A stretch of DNA of 25,393 bases from DYMC01 sp035406705. Its GTDB lineage: Bacteria > Verrucomicrobiota > Lentisphaeria > Victivallales > GWF2-50-93. Under the pieces are notes generated by a model that was not told the origin of the DNA, made no database searches, and saw only the letters and a program-made list of their open reading frames with translations. A program made the translations under genes and the position numbers. Location of the stretch: assembly GCA_964426675.1 (NCBI GenBank), contig CAYRRM010000034.1, forward strand, positions 1 to 25,393. The letters are read 5' to 3'. Every line of letters starts with the position of its first letter. The stretch's first letter is position 1. This document shows, piece by piece, positions 15,558 through 23,375 of this stretch.

Positions 15558-17092
15558 AAAGAAAACCAAATATAATTTTAATTATGACTGATCAACAACG
15601 ATTTGATACAATTTCTGCTTATGGCTGTAAAGAAATAAATACACCTAATATCGATAGAATTGCAAAGCAAGGAGTTGTTTTTAATAAAGCATATGCCGAG
15701 TGCCCAGAATGTGTTCCAGCAAGACATGCGTTAATATCAGGACAACATCCATTGAGAACAGGCGTCCTTTCAAATGCTGTAGGACGCCTTGCTCCAAATA
15801 CACCAACAATAATGTCAGTTTTATCCAATAATGGATATTATTGTCAGGCTATAGGAAAAATGCATTTCATTCCAACAAGAGAAAAATTTGGATTTCACAA
15901 TATGTTACTATCAGAAGAAGTACCTTCAAGTATTGAGATTGATGATTATTTATCTTATTTAAAATCAGAAGGATATCTTAATTATATAAGAGAACCGCAT
16001 GGCATGCGTGGACATATGTATTACATTCCACAAGTATCACCACTTCCAAAAGAAAAACATACTACATGGTGGACAACAGAGAAATCAATAGAATTCATTA
16101 ATAATATAAAAGTAGCAAGACGACCTTTTTTTCTTTTCATTTCTTATATAAAACCTCATCCACCTTTTGATCCTCCCTACCCTTATAATTACATGATTTT
16201 ACCTAATCAATTAAAGGGACCTCTGAAAGGTCCTGACGATAATATTAAAAATTGGAATTTGATACAACTTATTCAAAACTATTACAAGTGTAATATTACT
16301 GCTCCTTATTTCCTCAAAACAATGAAGGCTTTTTACTATGCGTCTATTAAATTTGTTGATGATATGATTGGAAAAATCCTTGACGTATTAGAAGAAAATG
16401 GACAAATAAAAAATACAATAATCATATTTACATCTGACCATGGAGAATTTTTAGGAGACCATGGTTGCTTTGGGAAACGAAGTTGGTATGAAGGACCAGG
16501 AAGAATACCATTAATAATATCTTACCCTCAAAAATTGCCTCCAACAACTCATTCATTGGAACTCGCTGGGCACCTCGATCTTATGCCTACAATATTTTCA
16601 CTGGCTAACATTAAATATAATGGTATTATGGACGGTATTGATCTTTCAAAATCAATTTTAGAAAATAAAAAATATAGAACACATTTATTTGGTATCTTAG
16701 ATTTTGATACAGGAGGCAGTTTCCATTGCGTAATTACTGATAATTATAAATATACTTATTCTTCAGCAGAGGGGATGGAGACGCTTATAAATATCAATAA
16801 AGATCCCTGTGAATTTTATAACCTTTCAAATTATATAAATTATTCCGATATAAAAAATGATTTGATTACTTCAATTTTTTTACGTTATAAACAATTAAAT
16901 TCTCATAATAAATATTTTGTTAATGGACAATGGAAAAATCTTAATTTAGAGAAAAGAAAATATTTTGAAGCATTGTTTTACAACCAAGACAATTCGGATG
17001 ATACAGGACGATATTTACATTTTTCTGATTGGGATGGAAAAACTAAAGATATTACTTCAAACATAAAAATAAAATTTAACCTTTTTAAGTAA
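15554..17092 (+). CDS. Formylglycine-dependent sulfatase (type I)
   Basis: The protein is a 512-residue member of the alkaline-phosphatase superfamily that hydrolyses sulfate esters, here probably on a glycan. The N-terminal metal site is IIL-IMTDQQRFD (D13). The catalytic motif reads CVPARHALISG (C53-R57), a C-x-P-x-R core in which C53 would be oxidised to formylglycine. The fourth position is Ala instead of the usual Ser. The C-terminal metal and sulfate-binding part is FTSDHGEFLGDHGCFGKRSWYE. No signal peptide is visible, so it probably acts in the cytoplasm next to the GH38 enzyme, whose stop codon overlaps its start (ATGA). The Cys-type site would need an anaerobic (radical SAM) or FGE-type maturase encoded elsewhere; none is in the window. 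The substrate is unknown. Confidence 0.93.
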   Translation: MKRKPNIILIMTDQQRFDTISAYGCKEINTPNIDRIAKQGVVFNKAYAECPECVPARHALISGQHPLRTGVLSNAVGRLAPNTPTIMSVLSNNGYYCQAIGKMHFIPTREKFGFHNMLLSEEVPSSIEIDDYLSYLKSEGYLNYIREPHGMRGHMYYIPQVSPLPKEKHTTWWTTEKSIEFINNIKVARRPFFLFISYIKPHPPFDPPYPYNYMILPNQLKGPLKGPDDNIKNWNLIQLIQNYYKCNITAPYFLKTMKAFYYASIKFVDDMIGKILDVLEENGQIKNTIIIFTSDHGEFLGDHGCFGKRSWYEGPGRIPLIISYPQKLPPTTHSLELAGHLDLMPTIFSLANIKYNGIMDGIDLSKSILENKKYRTHLFGILDFDTGGSFHCVITDNYKYTYSSAEGMETLININKDPCEFYNLSNYINYSDIKNDLITSIFLRYKQLNSHNKYFVNGQWKNLNLEKRKYFEALFYNQDNSDDTGRYLHFSDWDGKTKDITSNIKIKFNLFK

Positions 17093-17105
17093 ATAAAAAA
17101 TTAAA

Positions 17106-18362
17106 ATGAAAAATAGTAAGGAAATTGTAAGAAAAGCGCTTAATCACATAACTTCTGAAAAAATTCCTCTGGATCTTGGAAGTACTTCAGTAAGTGGAAT
17201 TCATGTTACATGCGTTTCCGAACTAAGACAGTATTATGGACTTGAAAATCGACCTATAAAAGTTATCGAACCATACCAAATGCTTGGAGAGATCGAAGAT
17301 GATTTACTTGAAGTAATTGGCATTGACACTGTTCCATTTCCAAGTCAATATACAATCTTTGGGTTTAAAAATGAAGATTGGAAAGAATTCATGGCCCCAT
17401 GGGGACAATTATTATTGGTCCCTCAATCTTTTCGTACAACGAAAGACATAAATGGAGACCTCTTAATTTATCCACAAGGAGATACTAAAGCGCCTCCTTC
17501 CGGACGAATGCCCACAAACAGTTATTTTTTTGACACAATAATTCGTCAACAGCCAATAGATGAGGAAAAACTTAATCCTTTAGACAATTTAGAAGAATTT
17601 AGTATAATCTCTGATGATGATTTAAAATGGTACGCGATGCAAGCAAAAATTATGGCTTCTTCAGAACGTGCTATAGTTGCAGGAATTGGAGGTACCGCTT
17701 TTGGTGATATAGCTTTTGTACCAGCACCATTTCTTAAATATCCAAAAGGAATTAGAGATATCGAAGAATGGTATATTTCCACTATTACCCGACAAGATTA
17801 TATCCATCAAATATTTTCTAAACAATGTGAAATTGCAATAAAAAATTTGAAACGCATTCATTCTATCCTTTCAGATGTCATTGATGTCATCTATATATGT
17901 GGGACAGACTTTGGAACACAAATATCAACATTTTGTTCAATAGAAACATATGAAAACTTATACTCTCCCTATTATAAAGAAATTAATAATTGGATTCATC
18001 AAAATACAAGATGGAAAACATTTAAACATTCATGTGGAGCAATAGAACCTCTCATCTCTCACTTTATTAATTCAGGATTTGATATAATCAATCCTGTTCA
18101 ATGTTCAGCAGTAGGAATGAATCCAAAAGAATTAAAAAAAAAGTATGGCAAATATATTGTTTTTTGGGGCGGAGGGGTAGAGACTCAAAACACCCTACCT
18201 TTTGGGACACCAGAACAAGTGAGAAAAGAAGTTCTTCAACGTTGTGAAATTTTTTATTCTGAAGGTGGATTTGTATTTAGCCCTACACATAATATACAAG
18301 CAAGAACTCCTATCAGAAATATTATAGCAATGATAGATGCTGTGAGAGAATTTAATGGTTAA
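17106..18362 (+). CDS. Uroporphyrinogen-decarboxylase-like (URO-D/MtaA superfamily) protein
   Basis: The 418-residue protein belongs to the URO-D superfamily, which includes heme-pathway HemE and the zinc-dependent corrinoid:CoM methyltransferases (MtaA, MtbA, CmuA). The C-terminal half carries FKHSCGAIEPLISHFINSGFDIINPVQ, with an H-x-C pair (H308, C310) matching the zinc ligands of the methyltransferase branch. GGFVFSPTHNIQ follows, with H395 where a third ligand (often Cys) would be. It lacks the arginine-rich N-terminus of true HemE, and no heme gene is nearby. In Lentisphaerae-like genomes such proteins are often found in sugar operons; their reaction is not established, and methyl-group removal from a methylated substrate is one idea. 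It starts 13 bp after the sulfatase stop with no Shine-Dalgarno sequence. Family confident, function not. Confidence 0.85.
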   Translation: MKNSKEIVRKALNHITSEKIPLDLGSTSVSGIHVTCVSELRQYYGLENRPIKVIEPYQMLGEIEDDLLEVIGIDTVPFPSQYTIFGFKNEDWKEFMAPWGQLLLVPQSFRTTKDINGDLLIYPQGDTKAPPSGRMPTNSYFFDTIIRQQPIDEEKLNPLDNLEEFSIISDDDLKWYAMQAKIMASSERAIVAGIGGTAFGDIAFVPAPFLKYPKGIRDIEEWYISTITRQDYIHQIFSKQCEIAIKNLKRIHSILSDVIDVIYICGTDFGTQISTFCSIETYENLYSPYYKEINNWIHQNTRWKTFKHSCGAIEPLISHFINSGFDIINPVQCSAVGMNPKELKKKYGKYIVFWGGGVETQNTLPFGTPEQVRKEVLQRCEIFYSEGGFVFSPTHNIQARTPIRNIIAMIDAVREFNG

Positions 18363-18416
18363 TAAATATTATATGTGCTCTTGATAAAAAATACCATCTA
18401 AAATAAATAGGACTTC

Positions 18417-19451
18417 ATGAAATTCTATAATAAGTTTTTTATTCCTGGCATTGGAATACTCAGTGATAATAAAATTAATAGTTTAATTTTCTTAAATGAA
18501 ACTTCAGATACTTACTGGAAATCTGGAAAAAATGGTGTTCATTGTATTTTTTGTCTACGAGACAAAAAAGCAGAGTTTGTTGTTTTTGAAAATAAAACGA
18601 TATGCATTGTAAAATCCGAAATGGGGTATCCTGCAATCTATACTTTAAAAGAAGTTTTTTTTGATCCTCCTCCTATAGCAGTCTTAATGGATCTTGATGG
18701 AACAAGCGTGCACAGTGAGAATTTCTGGATATGGATAATTGAAAAAACAATAGCCAAACTCCTTCAAAAGAGAAGTTTTTCTCTCTCTCAAGATGACCTC
18801 CCTTATGTCTCAGGACATTCTGTCTCTGAACATCTCCAATATTGTATAACTAAATATTGTCAAAGCGTTTCTATTGAAAAGGCAAGAAAATATTATTATG
18901 AAATTGCATCAGTTGAAATGAAAAAAATATTACAAGGGAAAGGAAAACAATGCGCATTTTTACCTAGCCCTTATTTAAAAGAGTTTTTGTTATCACTAAA
19001 ATCAAAGAAGATAAAAATTGGACTTGTTACTTCAGGAATTTATGAAAAAGCGTGGCCAGAAATAACCTCAGCATTTAAGAAAATTGGGATTGACAACCCT
19101 CTCTATTTTTACGATTCTATTATTACGGGTGGATATCCAGTCAAAGCGGGACAAGTTGGTACCCTTGGAGAGCTTTGTCCTAAACCACACCCGTGGCTCT
19201 ATGCAGAAATTGCTAGAATTGGTTTAGGAATCACGCCTTCTCAATGTAACAAAGTCATTGGTATAGAAGATTCAGGAGCTGGGATTCTTTCTCTACGTTT
19301 AGCAGGATTTCCAACAATAGGACTACAAGGAGGAAATATAACTCAGGCAGGAGCAGATATTTTTTGTAATTTTAAAGCAAAAAATCTTGAAGACGCATTG
19401 AAAATTATATTAGGAAAATCACAATCAAATTTTACAAATGAATTAAAATGA
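18417..19451 (+). CDS. HAD-superfamily hydrolase with ~85-residue N-terminal extension
   Basis: Residues from about 86 onward form a HAD-IA phosphatase or phosphomutase domain. Motif I is MDLDGTSV (nucleophile D92, acid/base D94). Motif II is GLVTSG. Motif III Lys lies in CPKPHPWLY. Motif IV is GIEDSGAG. The large helical cap insertion between motifs I and II resembles beta-phosphoglucomutase-like enzymes. The first ~85 residues, including LRDKKAEFVVFENKTICIVKSEMGYPAIY, are a separate small domain that I cannot assign. As the last gene of the glycan operon (54 bp after the URO-D gene, with AGGA before the ATG) it probably dephosphorylates or isomerises a sugar phosphate made by the pathway. 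It ends 48 bp from the convergent cysE; no clear terminator hairpin lies between. Confidence 0.85.
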   Translation: MKFYNKFFIPGIGILSDNKINSLIFLNETSDTYWKSGKNGVHCIFCLRDKKAEFVVFENKTICIVKSEMGYPAIYTLKEVFFDPPPIAVLMDLDGTSVHSENFWIWIIEKTIAKLLQKRSFSLSQDDLPYVSGHSVSEHLQYCITKYCQSVSIEKARKYYYEIASVEMKKILQGKGKQCAFLPSPYLKEFLLSLKSKKIKIGLVTSGIYEKAWPEITSAFKKIGIDNPLYFYDSIITGGYPVKAGQVGTLGELCPKPHPWLYAEIARIGLGITPSQCNKVIGIEDSGAGILSLRLAGFPTIGLQGGNITQAGADIFCNFKAKNLEDALKIILGKSQSNFTNELK

Positions 19452-19499
19452 TTATGAAAGAGATATTTTTTGATTTTCCTTCGTGATAGTCGATTTATT

Positions 19500-20432
19500 T
19501 TATTTTGTTTTTATTTTTAGTTCTGGAATGGTTGCTGTAATTTTAGTTCCTGCAGGAACAGATTGAGTTAACCATACATTTCCTCCGATTACTGAGCCTT
19601 TTCCCACAACAATATCTCCCAAAATAGTAGCCCCTGAATAAATGGTAACATCATCCTCGATAGTTGGATGTCGCTTTCTGCCTTTTATAATTTTTCCATT
19701 TTCATCTTTTGGAAAACTCAATGCTCCGAGCGTAACGCCCTGATATATTTTTACATTATTTCCAATTACGCTTGTCTCTCCTATCACAACCCCCGTTCCA
19801 TGATCTATAAAGAAACTTTTCCCTATTTTTGCTCCGGGGTGAATATCAATCCCTGTTGTTCTATGAGCATATTCACTCATCATTCTCGGAATAAGAGGAA
19901 CAGCCCTTATGAAAAGTTCATGTGATATTCGATGAATCGTTACTGCCTTTATACCAGGATAGCTTAGTATAATTTCATCGAGACTTTTTGCTGCCGGATC
20001 TCCATCGTAAGCTGCTTGAACATCAAGTTTTAAATACTCCCTGATTTCAGCAAGAGAATTAAGAAGACCTATAGTTGCATTTGTAGAAAGTTTTGGCACA
20101 TCACAGTCTTTACAATTATTTTTTGAGCAATTATATCTCATTGCTCTCGAAATTTGATCATTTAACTGGATGTAAACACGACTAATAGTTTCACCAACAA
20201 GGTATTTTATATTCTTTAAGCTTAGTGTCTTTTTCCCAGTATAACCAGGAAATACTATTTCGATAAGCTCGGTCAAAATATTTATAACTTCTTCCTCATT
20301 AGGGAGATTGAATCCCTCAATATGATTTATCCCCTGTTCATCAGAATAAGTTGCACAAATCTTCTCAACAATAGAGTCGAGAGAAGGATCTGCGAATTTC
20401 TCGAAACAGGCTTTTTTACTACATTCTTTCAT
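19500..20432 (-). CDS. cysE: Serine O-acetyltransferase
   Basis: The enzyme acetylates L-serine with acetyl-CoA to O-acetylserine, the committed step of cysteine synthesis. The helical N-terminal half contains DVQAAYDGDPAA (137-148) and the SAT-specific TIHRISHEL (165-173). The left-handed beta-helix follows with DIHPGAKIG (196-204), FIDHGTGVVIGET (208-220) and hexapeptide repeats up to GNVWL. At 310 residues it belongs to the longer bacterial SAT type. A small Cys cluster, NCSKNNCKDC (C102, C107, C110), sits in the linker and might bind metal or sense redox state. The start is supported by GGAG about 8 nt upstream on the minus strand. An inverted repeat at 20507-20522 lies in its upstream region. 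It stands alone, separating the glycan operon from the ole region. Confidence 0.94.
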   Translation of the reverse strand: MKECSKKACFEKFADPSLDSIVEKICATYSDEQGINHIEGFNLPNEEEVINILTELIEIVFPGYTGKKTLSLKNIKYLVGETISRVYIQLNDQISRAMRYNCSKNNCKDCDVPKLSTNATIGLLNSLAEIREYLKLDVQAAYDGDPAAKSLDEIILSYPGIKAVTIHRISHELFIRAVPLIPRMMSEYAHRTTGIDIHPGAKIGKSFFIDHGTGVVIGETSVIGNNVKIYQGVTLGALSFPKDENGKIIKGRKRHPTIEDDVTIYSGATILGDIVVGKGSVIGGNVWLTQSVPAGTKITATIPELKIKTK

Positions 20433-20506
20433 TATAGAATCTCCAAATTTTTTATAAATTTTATTTCCTTTGAAAATTGTGAGTTTTTGACTTTAATTTT
20501 TTCTAT

Positions 20507-20522
20507 TCTCCAAAAGTGGAGA
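20507..20522 (-). promoter_or_regulatory. Inverted repeat upstream of cysE
   Basis: TCTCCA (20507-20512) and TGGAGA (20517-20522) pair perfectly around AAAG, 75 bp upstream of the cysE start in the 243-bp divergent region. It could be a regulator site or a leader hairpin of the cysE mRNA. The evidence is the symmetry alone. Confidence 0.3.
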
Positions 20523-20610
20523 GAGCTTTTTATATAACTAAAATATCAATTTTTCCCCATATATATAAACTTCTTAAAATTTAGCATATATTGTTATCTC
20601 TTCAAACTAT

Positions 20611-20636
20611 TTAAGAATGGAAATTTTCATTTTAAG
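20611..20636 (+). promoter_or_regulatory. AT-rich dyad upstream of lrp, candidate Lrp/AsnC autoregulatory site
   Basis: AATGGAAATTTTCATT (20616-20631) is a 16-bp dyad with one G-T mismatch, and several flanking pairs also match (TTAAG / TTAAG context). It lies about 45 bp before the lrp/asnC-type start. Lrp-family proteins commonly bind AT-rich, weakly symmetric sites of this size and repress their own gene. The assignment is inferred. Confidence 0.35.
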
Positions 20637-20675
20637 CACTATATTCGGTAAAAACTAAAAATATCGGGAACTTAT

Positions 20676-21161
20676 ATGAAAAATGCAGTATTAAAATGCC
20701 TTATTGAAAATGCAAGAATGGATTATAGTGAAATATCCGAAAGAACAGGGCTTACTGTTGATGAAATTCGCAGTGAAATAGAAAAACTTGAAAAAAATGG
20801 AGTAATAAAGGGCTATCATGCTATAATTGATGATTCCGTTGAGAATGGAAATACTAAAGTCTGCGCTATAATTGAGGTAAAGGTTCGTCCTGAAAGAGAA
20901 GGAGGCTTTGATAAAGTTGCCCGAAGAATTAGTAAATTTCCTGAAGTAGTGTCTGTTAATCTCGTTTCAGGTTCTTTTGACCTTGAACTTGAAATTCAAG
21001 GCGATAATCTTCATGAAGTTGCTAACTTTGTCGCAAGCAAACTTGCTCCAATTGATGGAGTTCTATCAACAAATACCTGTTTCCTTTTAAAAAGATATAA
21101 AATTGCAGGAAAAATTCTTGATAATAAGGAAGAATATGAAAGACTCAAAGTCACTCCGTGA
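20676..21161 (+). CDS. Lrp/AsnC-family transcriptional regulator
   Basis: This 161-residue regulator has the Lrp/AsnC layout. An N-terminal winged HTH (about 1-48: LIENARMDYSEISERTGLTVDEIRSEIEKLEKNGVIKGYHAIID) is followed by the RAM/AsnC ligand-binding domain, including IIEVKVRPEREGGFDKVARRI, FPEVVSVNLVSGSFDLELEI and the C-terminal strand STNTCFLLKRYK. Such proteins sense amino acids or related ligands and control amino-acid metabolism. Its last 26 bp overlap the start of the aminotransferase gene, so the two are translationally coupled, which fits a local amino-acid regulator. A candidate dyad lies upstream. The genes downstream extend co-directionally into oleA-oleB, so it may affect those too. 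Confidence 0.93.
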   Translation: MKNAVLKCLIENARMDYSEISERTGLTVDEIRSEIEKLEKNGVIKGYHAIIDDSVENGNTKVCAIIEVKVRPEREGGFDKVARRISKFPEVVSVNLVSGSFDLELEIQGDNLHEVANFVASKLAPIDGVLSTNTCFLLKRYKIAGKILDNKEEYERLKVTP

Positions 21162-22317
21162 AAGAGGATTATTAGCTAAACATATTGTTTCTTTGCCGAA
21201 GAGTGGTATAAGAGATTTCTTTGAACTTGTTAATAATATGGATAACGTAATATCGCTCGGCATTGGAGAACCTGATTTTGTTACACCATGGACAATCAGA
21301 GAGAGTGCAATATTTAGCATAGAAAGAGGCCATACCAGCTATACATCAAATTTAGGCCTTCTATCCTTAAGAAAAGAAATCTGTAGATATCTTGAAAATA
21401 ACTACAACGTTGAGTATGACCCTTATAATGAATGTATAATTACAGTCGGAGTAAGTGAAGGACTTGACCTTGCTCTAAGAGCTATTATCAATCCTGGAGA
21501 TGAAATCATTTATCACGAACCGTGTTATGTATCTTATAAAACAGAAATTCTTATGTCACACGGTATTCCTGTGCCTCTTGAAACTGACAAAACAACTGAT
21601 TTCACTCCCGATCCAACAAAACTTGAAAAATTAATTACTCCACGAACTAAAGCAATTTTACTAAATTTTCCCTGTAATCCAACGGGCGCTGCAATCGATA
21701 GAAAGAAGCTTGAAATAATTGCGAAAATCGCAAAAAAACATGATATATTTGTAATCACTGATGAAATCTATTCTGAACTTACCTATGAGGGGCAACACTG
21801 TTCTATTGCATCACTACCAGAAATGAAAGAAAGGACAATTTTTCTACATGGTTTTTCGAAAGCATTTGCGATGACAGGGTTCAGGCTTGGATATGCATGT
21901 GGTCCTTTTGAAATAATTGACACGATGATGAAGATACACCAATATTCGATACTTTGTGCTCCCACCGTAGCTCAGGAGGCAGCACTTGAAGCTTTAAAAA
22001 ACGGAAAAAAAGAAATGTTGAAAATGAAAGATGAATATAAAAGACGAAGAGATATGATTGTAAAATATCTAAACGAAGCCGGGCTTGATTGTTTCATGCC
22101 AAGAGGAGCATTCTATGTTTTTCCTTCTATAAGAAAAACAGGCCTTTCATCAAGTGATTTTGCAAGGAAATTTCTTGAGAAGCACAGAGTTGCAGTTGTC
22201 CCTGGAAATGCCTTTGGAAGTTCCGGTGAAGGACATGTCCGTTGTGCTTATGCAGCATCTTTTGATGATATTTTAGAAGCAATGCGACGGATAAAAATAT
22301 TCGTGGATGAAATTTAA
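21136..22317 (+). CDS. PLP-dependent class I/II aminotransferase (aspartate/aromatic-type)
   Basis: The fold type I aminotransferase has LGIGEPDFVTP (41-51), FPCNPTGAAIDRKK (178-191), ITDEIYSEL (207-215) and the PLP-lysine segment GFSKAFAMTGFRLGY with K242. Near the C-terminus, GEGHVRCAYAASFDDI carries the substrate-carboxylate Arg. It resembles the subgroup annotated as aspartate, alanine or PatA-like transaminases; the exact substrate cannot be told. I place the start at ATG 21136, which has AAGGA 5 nt upstream and gives MKDSKSLRERGLLAKHI. An in-frame TTG at 21103 would add 11 residues from inside the regulator gene and has no Shine-Dalgarno sequence. It overlaps the Lrp-type gene and is 11 bp from oleA. 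It contains one copy of the TGCGAAANTCGCA palindrome. Confidence 0.92.
   Translation: MKDSKSLRERGLLAKHIVSLPKSGIRDFFELVNNMDNVISLGIGEPDFVTPWTIRESAIFSIERGHTSYTSNLGLLSLRKEICRYLENNYNVEYDPYNECIITVGVSEGLDLALRAIINPGDEIIYHEPCYVSYKTEILMSHGIPVPLETDKTTDFTPDPTKLEKLITPRTKAILLNFPCNPTGAAIDRKKLEIIAKIAKKHDIFVITDEIYSELTYEGQHCSIASLPEMKERTIFLHGFSKAFAMTGFRLGYACGPFEIIDTMMKIHQYSILCAPTVAQEAALEALKNGKKEMLKMKDEYKRRRDMIVKYLNEAGLDCFMPRGAFYVFPSIRKTGLSSSDFARKFLEKHRVAVVPGNAFGSSGEGHVRCAYAASFDDILEAMRRIKIFVDEI
21719..21733. repeat. TGCGAAANTCGCA palindrome, copy 3 (aminotransferase)
   Basis: TTGCGA-AAA-TCGCAA, a perfect 6-bp inverted repeat, read in frame as Ala-Lys-Ile-Ala (GCG AAA ATC GCA), the same codons as rseP copy 1 in an unrelated protein. 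Confidence 0.85.
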
Positions 22318-22328
22318 AATAGCGCCCA

Positions 22329-23375
22329 ATGTTATATAAAAATCCAGTACTTGATACTTTAATTTTTGAAGAGGCTCCTGAGGTCTTAAGCTCAGAGCAG
22401 CTTGAAAAAATGCTTGAACCTTTATACTCTCGTCTCAAACTTTCTGAAGGAAGACTTGAATTGATGACTGGAATTAGAGAAAGGCGTCTCTGGCCTAGAG
22501 GGTTCAAACCAAGTGATGCTGCTATCTTAGCAGGGAAAAAAGCATTGCAAAAATCATCGGTTCCAAAGGAAAAAATAAAGTGCCTTATTATGTGTTCAGT
22601 ATGCAGAGATTTTCTTGAGCCAGCAACCGCGACTGTGGTACATAATGCCCTCTCTTTACCATCAGATTGTTTTGTCCTTGATATATCAAATGCTTGTCTT
22701 GGCTTTCTTTCTGGTATTATAATTTTATCGGAAATGATTGACAATGGTAGAATTGAGGCCGGTCTTCTGGTATCAGGAGAAAACAGCAGAGCCCTTATAG
22801 AAAGTACAGTGAAAATGTTAAATGAAAATGAGAAGATTAATCGCAGAGAATTGAAAAGGCACTTTTCGTCTCTTACTATTGGTTCAGGAGCAATAGCAGC
22901 AATAATCTCATCAAAAGAAATATCTCCGTACGGACACAAAATTATAGGAGAAAAGACTTCTGCATATACAGAGGCGAACAAATTATGCAGAGGAACAAAT
23001 GATACAGGGATGAGTGATGACCAAAATATTTTAATGAATACAGACTCGGAAACTTTATTGATAAAAGGGATTGAAGCAGCCTCTAACAACTGGGAAAAAT
23101 TTAAGAAAGAATTATCATGGAATAATCAAAGTCCTGATATCATATGCACTCACCAGGTGGGAGTTGCTCACAGAAAAATGCTCTTTGAAAGATTAAATCT
23201 ACCAATTGAAAGAGATTTTTCGAATTTTGAAAAATATGGAAATATGGGAACTGTATCTTGTCCGTCATGCCTGGCTCTCGCAGAAAATGCTTCGTTAATA
23301 AAAGCAAAATCTAACGTTGCACTGCTTGGCATTGGCAGCGGAATAAATTGCACAATGATAGGTATACAATGGTAG
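22329..23375 (+). CDS. oleA: OleA-type thiolase (acyl-CoA head-to-head Claisen condensation)
   Basis: OleA joins two long-chain acyl-CoAs to a beta-keto acid, the first step of long-chain olefin biosynthesis. The 348-residue protein has the thiolase/FabH fold. Nucleophile C123 lies in DISNACLGFLSG, His H275 in CTHQVGVAH, and Asn N305 in YGNMGTVSCP. E97 in RDFLEPATATVVHN matches the OleA glutamate. The spacings E97-C123 (26) and H275-N305 (30) equal those of Xanthomonas OleA (E117, C143, H285, N315, from memory). The segment TGIRERRLWPRGFKPSD is also OleA-like. FabH-type KASIII is the main alternative, but E97 and the adjoining OleB-like gene argue for OleA. The gene follows the aminotransferase by 11 bp without a Shine-Dalgarno sequence. 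Confidence 0.9.
   Translation: MLYKNPVLDTLIFEEAPEVLSSEQLEKMLEPLYSRLKLSEGRLELMTGIRERRLWPRGFKPSDAAILAGKKALQKSSVPKEKIKCLIMCSVCRDFLEPATATVVHNALSLPSDCFVLDISNACLGFLSGIIILSEMIDNGRIEAGLLVSGENSRALIESTVKMLNENEKINRRELKRHFSSLTIGSGAIAAIISSKEISPYGHKIIGEKTSAYTEANKLCRGTNDTGMSDDQNILMNTDSETLLIKGIEAASNNWEKFKKELSWNNQSPDIICTHQVGVAHRKMLFERLNLPIERDFSNFEKYGNMGTVSCPSCLALAENASLIKAKSNVALLGIGSGINCTMIGIQW

Noticed and set aside
21103..21138. TTG at 21103 as aminotransferase start
   Set aside because: ATG at 21136 has AAGGA at 5-nt spacing and gives a normal family N-terminus.
22127..23089. Long (320-codon) open frame on the minus strand opposite the aminotransferase end and oleA
   Set aside because: It lies entirely antisense to two well-recognised genes, has no recognisable domain and is explained by codon bias of the genes on the other strand.
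23348..23371. TTG at 23348 as oleB start
   Set aside because: ATG at 23369, just before the oleA stop, is a better start codon and the extra seven residues are not conserved-looking.
22329..23375. FabH (KASIII) instead of OleA
   Set aside because: The Glu, Cys, His and Asn spacing matches OleA, and a dehalogenase-like OleB gene overlaps its end; fatty-acid synthesis genes are not adjacent.
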